Shown in pieces: positions 63,757 to 64,000 of a DNA stretch of 64,000 nucleotides. The position numbers and the translations under genes were made by a program. Below the pieces are notes generated by a model. That model saw only the letters and a program-made list of their open reading frames with translations, did not search any database and had not been told where the DNA came from. Source of the stretch: Streptococcus sanguinis. Lineage in GTDB: Bacteria > Bacillota > Bacilli > Lactobacillales > Streptococcaceae. The DNA is taken from NCBI RefSeq assembly GCF_026781265.1, contig NZ_JAKUVC010000002.1, forward strand, positions 682,001 through 746,000, given 5' to 3'. Each line of letters begins with the position of its first letter. The stretch's first letter is position 1.

Positions 63757-64000
63757 TTATTCGTAACGAATCAGCACAGCCCAAGCATTTTCCCCTGTAT
63801 GCGTCTGAATAATGGACCCTGTTTCCAGCACTGAAATAGGATTCTTGACATACGGCTGTAAACTTTCCTTCATTTCTAGTGCCAATTCTGGACCGCCAGC
63901 ATAGGAAATTCCAATCTCAGCCACTTGCTTGTTTTGCAGACTTGCTGTCAAATCATCCAACCATTTTTTAAAGGTCTTAGCGCCCCTACCCTTGACAATA
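63757..64000 (-). CDS. DegV-family fatty-acid-binding protein, 5' end cut by window edge
   Basis: The visible 80 C-terminal codons read [17 protein letters not shown]... and end [24 protein letters not shown], the typical DegV C-terminus (GxxxxxHxGPGA-like segment) that binds fatty acids for exogenous lipid use. The rest of the gene lies beyond the window. Confidence 0.8.
   Translation of the reverse strand, partial: IVKGRGAKTFKKWLDDLTASLQNKQVAEIGISYAGGPELALEMKESLQPYVKNPISVLETGSIIQTHTGENAWAVLIRYE

Noticed and set aside
63759..63766. TATTCGTA (a cin-box on the minus strand) upstream of hup
   Set aside because: The bases encode the last residues and stop of the degV-type gene (RYE-stop). The distance to hup is over 110 bases with no T-rich tract, so chance is likely; hup is not known to me as a competence gene.
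1..64000. tRNA, rRNA or CRISPR arrays
   Set aside because: No cloverleaf-like tRNA sequence, rRNA segment or spaced repeat array was recognised on either strand by reading; a covariance search would be decisive.

Overview
The window is a low-GC Gram-positive chromosome segment from a naturally competent Streptococcus, most likely of the sanguinis/gordonii group. The evidence is a complete arginine deiminase system with a Flp-type Crp/Fnr regulator and an ArgR-type regulator; late competence genes (coiA, comEA-comEC) preceded by ComX cin-boxes; the pbp2b-recR-ddl-murF cluster; an acn-gltA-icd cluster without the rest of the TCA cycle in view; and PerR as the only Fur-family protein seen. Most genes lie on the minus strand. 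No tRNA, rRNA or CRISPR array was recognised.

Layout. 1-8 kb: pepF (cut by the window edge), coiA, an MFS transporter, a DacA-type carboxypeptidase, nagB behind a promoter with an operator in its spacer, then plus-strand queA and argR. 8-15.6 kb: arcA-arcB-arcC-arcD-arcT and flp, which together import arginine, degrade it to ornithine, ammonia and CO2, and yield ATP. 15.6-24.8 kb: an SdpI/SdpR/YhfC-type operon, a class A serine hydrolase, sodA, holA, a DUF805 protein with a Q/F/G/P repeat tail, and comEA-comEC. 24.8-30.0 kb: a 5,183-bp IS1595-type transposon. 30-42.7 kb: an HXXEE-like protein, plsC, a P-type ATPase, an RNA-processing and cell-surface gene cluster, a galactitol-family PTS with a DeoR regulator, and a DEAD-box helicase with a long leader. 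42.7-64 kb: icd-gltA-acn, corA, prfC, two YwaF-like paralogues, murF-ddl-recR-pbp2b, gpmA with a duplicated 3' end, perR, hup and part of a degV gene.

The most striking feature is the transposon at 24840-30022. It has an exact 8-bp target duplication (TAAAATCT) and imperfect terminal inverted repeats of about 85 bp that contain terminator hairpins. Besides the transposase it carries an uncharacterised ORF coupled to the transposase, a nucleotidyltransferase/partner pair resembling a toxin-antitoxin module, and a single-chain type IIG-like restriction-modification enzyme. That enzyme lies behind a leader ORF containing 13 copies of AAATC, a layout expected to give phase variation. The element sits 61 bp upstream of the comEA cin-box.

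Other points of interest: a SnoaL-like/HxlR gene pair bracketed by an intact gpmA and a diverged gpmA 3' fragment; three promoters whose -10 boxes lie 6-7 bases before an ATG, predicting leaderless mRNAs; a terminator-like hairpin inside the helicase leader; and three consecutive hairpins downstream of prfC. Several gene starts were moved from the longest ORF on the basis of ribosome binding sites or promoter positions. All functional calls come from reading the sequence, with no database search.
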